Positions 63,304 to 64,000 of a stretch of 64,000 nt of DNA are shown here, in pieces (position 1 is the stretch's first letter; every line of letters begins with the position of its first letter). Source of the stretch: Chitinophaga oryziterrae (GTDB taxonomy: Bacteria; Bacteroidota; Bacteroidia; Chitinophagales; Chitinophagaceae). Made by a program: the position numbers and the translations under genes. Location: NCBI RefSeq assembly GCF_009758125.1, contig NZ_WRXO01000009.1, forward strand, positions 248,001 through 312,000. The letters run 5' to 3'. The notes below the pieces were generated by a model. That model did not search any database. It saw only the letters and a list, made by a program, of their open reading frames with translations, and was not told where the DNA came from.

Positions 63304-63311
63304 TACCTTTG
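63304..63311 (+). promoter_or_regulatory. -7 promoter element before the MacB-type permease
   Basis: TACCTTTG matches TAnnTTTG and lies 6 bases before the ATG, implying a very short leader, as for the LytS gene. No convincing -33 TTG at 17-21 bases. The rest of 63212-63317 shows nothing else. Confidence 0.4.
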
Positions 63312-63317
63312 CATACT

Positions 63318-64000
63318 ATGCTCAGGAACTACTTCAAAATAGCGTGGCGGAATCTGATCCGTAACAAAGCCTTTTCTATTATCAATATATCAGGACTGGC
63401 GCTGGGTCTTACCTGCAGCCTGTTGATCTTTCTATGGGTGCAGGACGAGCGTAGTGTAGATGGTTTTCATGCCAATAGCGATCAGCTGTTCCAGGTTTAC
63501 GAAAGACGCTCATATGATGGCAAAACAGAGGCTAATTACCTTACCCAGGGATTACTGGCAGACGAACTCAAAAAGGCGGTCCCTGAAGTGGAATATGCCA
63601 GTAGCATGGAAAGGAATAACAAGTACACGTTTGAAGCAGAAGATAAGATCTATAAGATGGAAGGTACTTTCGCCAGTACTGATTTCCTGCGGATGTTCAG
63701 TTATCCTCTTTTGCTGGGAACTCCTTCCAATGGCCCTAATACGATCAGCATATCCCGTAAGATGGCGGAACAGTTCTTCGGTAGTCCGGAACAGGCTATC
63801 GGTAAAACTATCCGTTATGAGAATAAGGATGATTTACAGGTAACGGCAGTCTTTGAAAACGTACCGGCCAACTCTTCCCAGCAGTTTGATTTCCTCAGGA
63901 ACTGGCAGGATTATGCCAGGGACAATGAATGGGCGAATCACTGGGAAAGCACCAGTCCTTTTACATTTGTGCAATTGCGTAAGGATGCTGATCCTGCTAA
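63318..64000 (+). CDS. MacB/FtsX-type ABC transporter permease (cut by window end)
   Basis: An open frame from ATG 63318 runs off the window after 227 codons. It opens MLRNYFKIAWRNLIRNKAF, the standard start of Bacteroidota FtsX/MacB permeases, then a transmembrane helix (about 20-42, SIINISGLALGLTCSLLIF) and a periplasmic MacB_PCD domain (VDGFHANSDQLFQVY, FGSPEQAIGKTIRY, VTAVFENVPANSSQQFDF). Complete members have about 780-800 residues with more helices at the C-terminus. These permeases export drugs, lipids or peptides or work mechanically. No ATPase gene is visible beside it within the window. Confidence 0.92.
   Translation, partial: MLRNYFKIAWRNLIRNKAFSIINISGLALGLTCSLLIFLWVQDERSVDGFHANSDQLFQVYERRSYDGKTEANYLTQGLLADELKKAVPEVEYASSMERNNKYTFEAEDKIYKMEGTFASTDFLRMFSYPLLLGTPSNGPNTISISRKMAEQFFGSPEQAIGKTIRYENKDDLQVTAVFENVPANSSQQFDFLRNWQDYARDNEWANHWESTSPFTFVQLRKDADPA

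Overview
This window looks like chromosome from a polysaccharide-degrading member of the Bacteroidota, most likely Chitinophaga or a close relative. The evidence is five SusC/SusD pairs, two giant hybrid two-component regulators (HTCS), a FecI/FecR cassette driving an STN-type SusC, a GldF/GldG-like fusion, and promoters of the TTG / TAnnTTTG type. No rRNA, tRNA, CRISPR array, phage or transposase gene was found. Species-level assignment is inference.

Layout. (1) 30-12258, minus: one tight operon SusC - SusD - short SusC - SusD - DUF1735/DUF5013 lipoprotein - GH16 - GH43. (2) 12582-15050, minus: GH95 alpha-L-fucosidase. (3) 15398-19459, plus: HTCS regulator 1, with a promoter and a terminator-like hairpin in its leader. 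(4) 19817-28204, plus: GH31 (alpha-xylosidase-like, PA14 insert) - SusC - SusD - surface lipoprotein, closed by a terminator. Parts 1-4 read as one polysaccharide utilization locus (PUL) built around HTCS 1. (5) 28268-34773: small genes, namely a LytTR regulator and LytS-type kinase, an outer-membrane barrel, DUF2147, a V/R/P-rich mini-protein, a Spy/CpxP-like protein, a decayed ADP-ribosyltransferase-like toxin cassette in tandem, a secreted chorismate mutase and a GNAT acetyltransferase. (6) 34801-50683: a second PUL with two minus-strand operons (39-aa membrane protein - SusC - SusD; and GH31 - GH2 - SGNH esterase) plus the divergent HTCS 2. (7) 50727-60758, plus: ECF sigma factor, FecR anti-sigma, STN-SusC, SusD, ABC ATPase and a permease-GldG fusion. 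(8) 60861-63211: soluble PAS histidine kinase and single-domain response regulator. (9) 63318 to the edge: start of a MacB/FtsX-type permease.

How it works together (inference from known families). SusC/SusD pairs import oligosaccharides released at the surface, periplasmic GH enzymes trim them, and the HTCS proteins sense periplasmic oligosaccharides and switch on the operons beside them. In the second PUL the two operon promoters align without gaps over about 40 bases from the -33 box outward and share direct repeats about 20 bp apart, a good candidate operator for HTCS 2.

Most unusual points: the tandem small-partner/ART cassette at 32475-33726, whose one near-complete toxin-like gene is broken by a single in-frame TAG; the shared operator; the 39-aa membrane protein heading a SusCD operon; the HTCS 1 leader hairpin; and an ECF-controlled SusCD operon translationally coupled to an ABC transporter.
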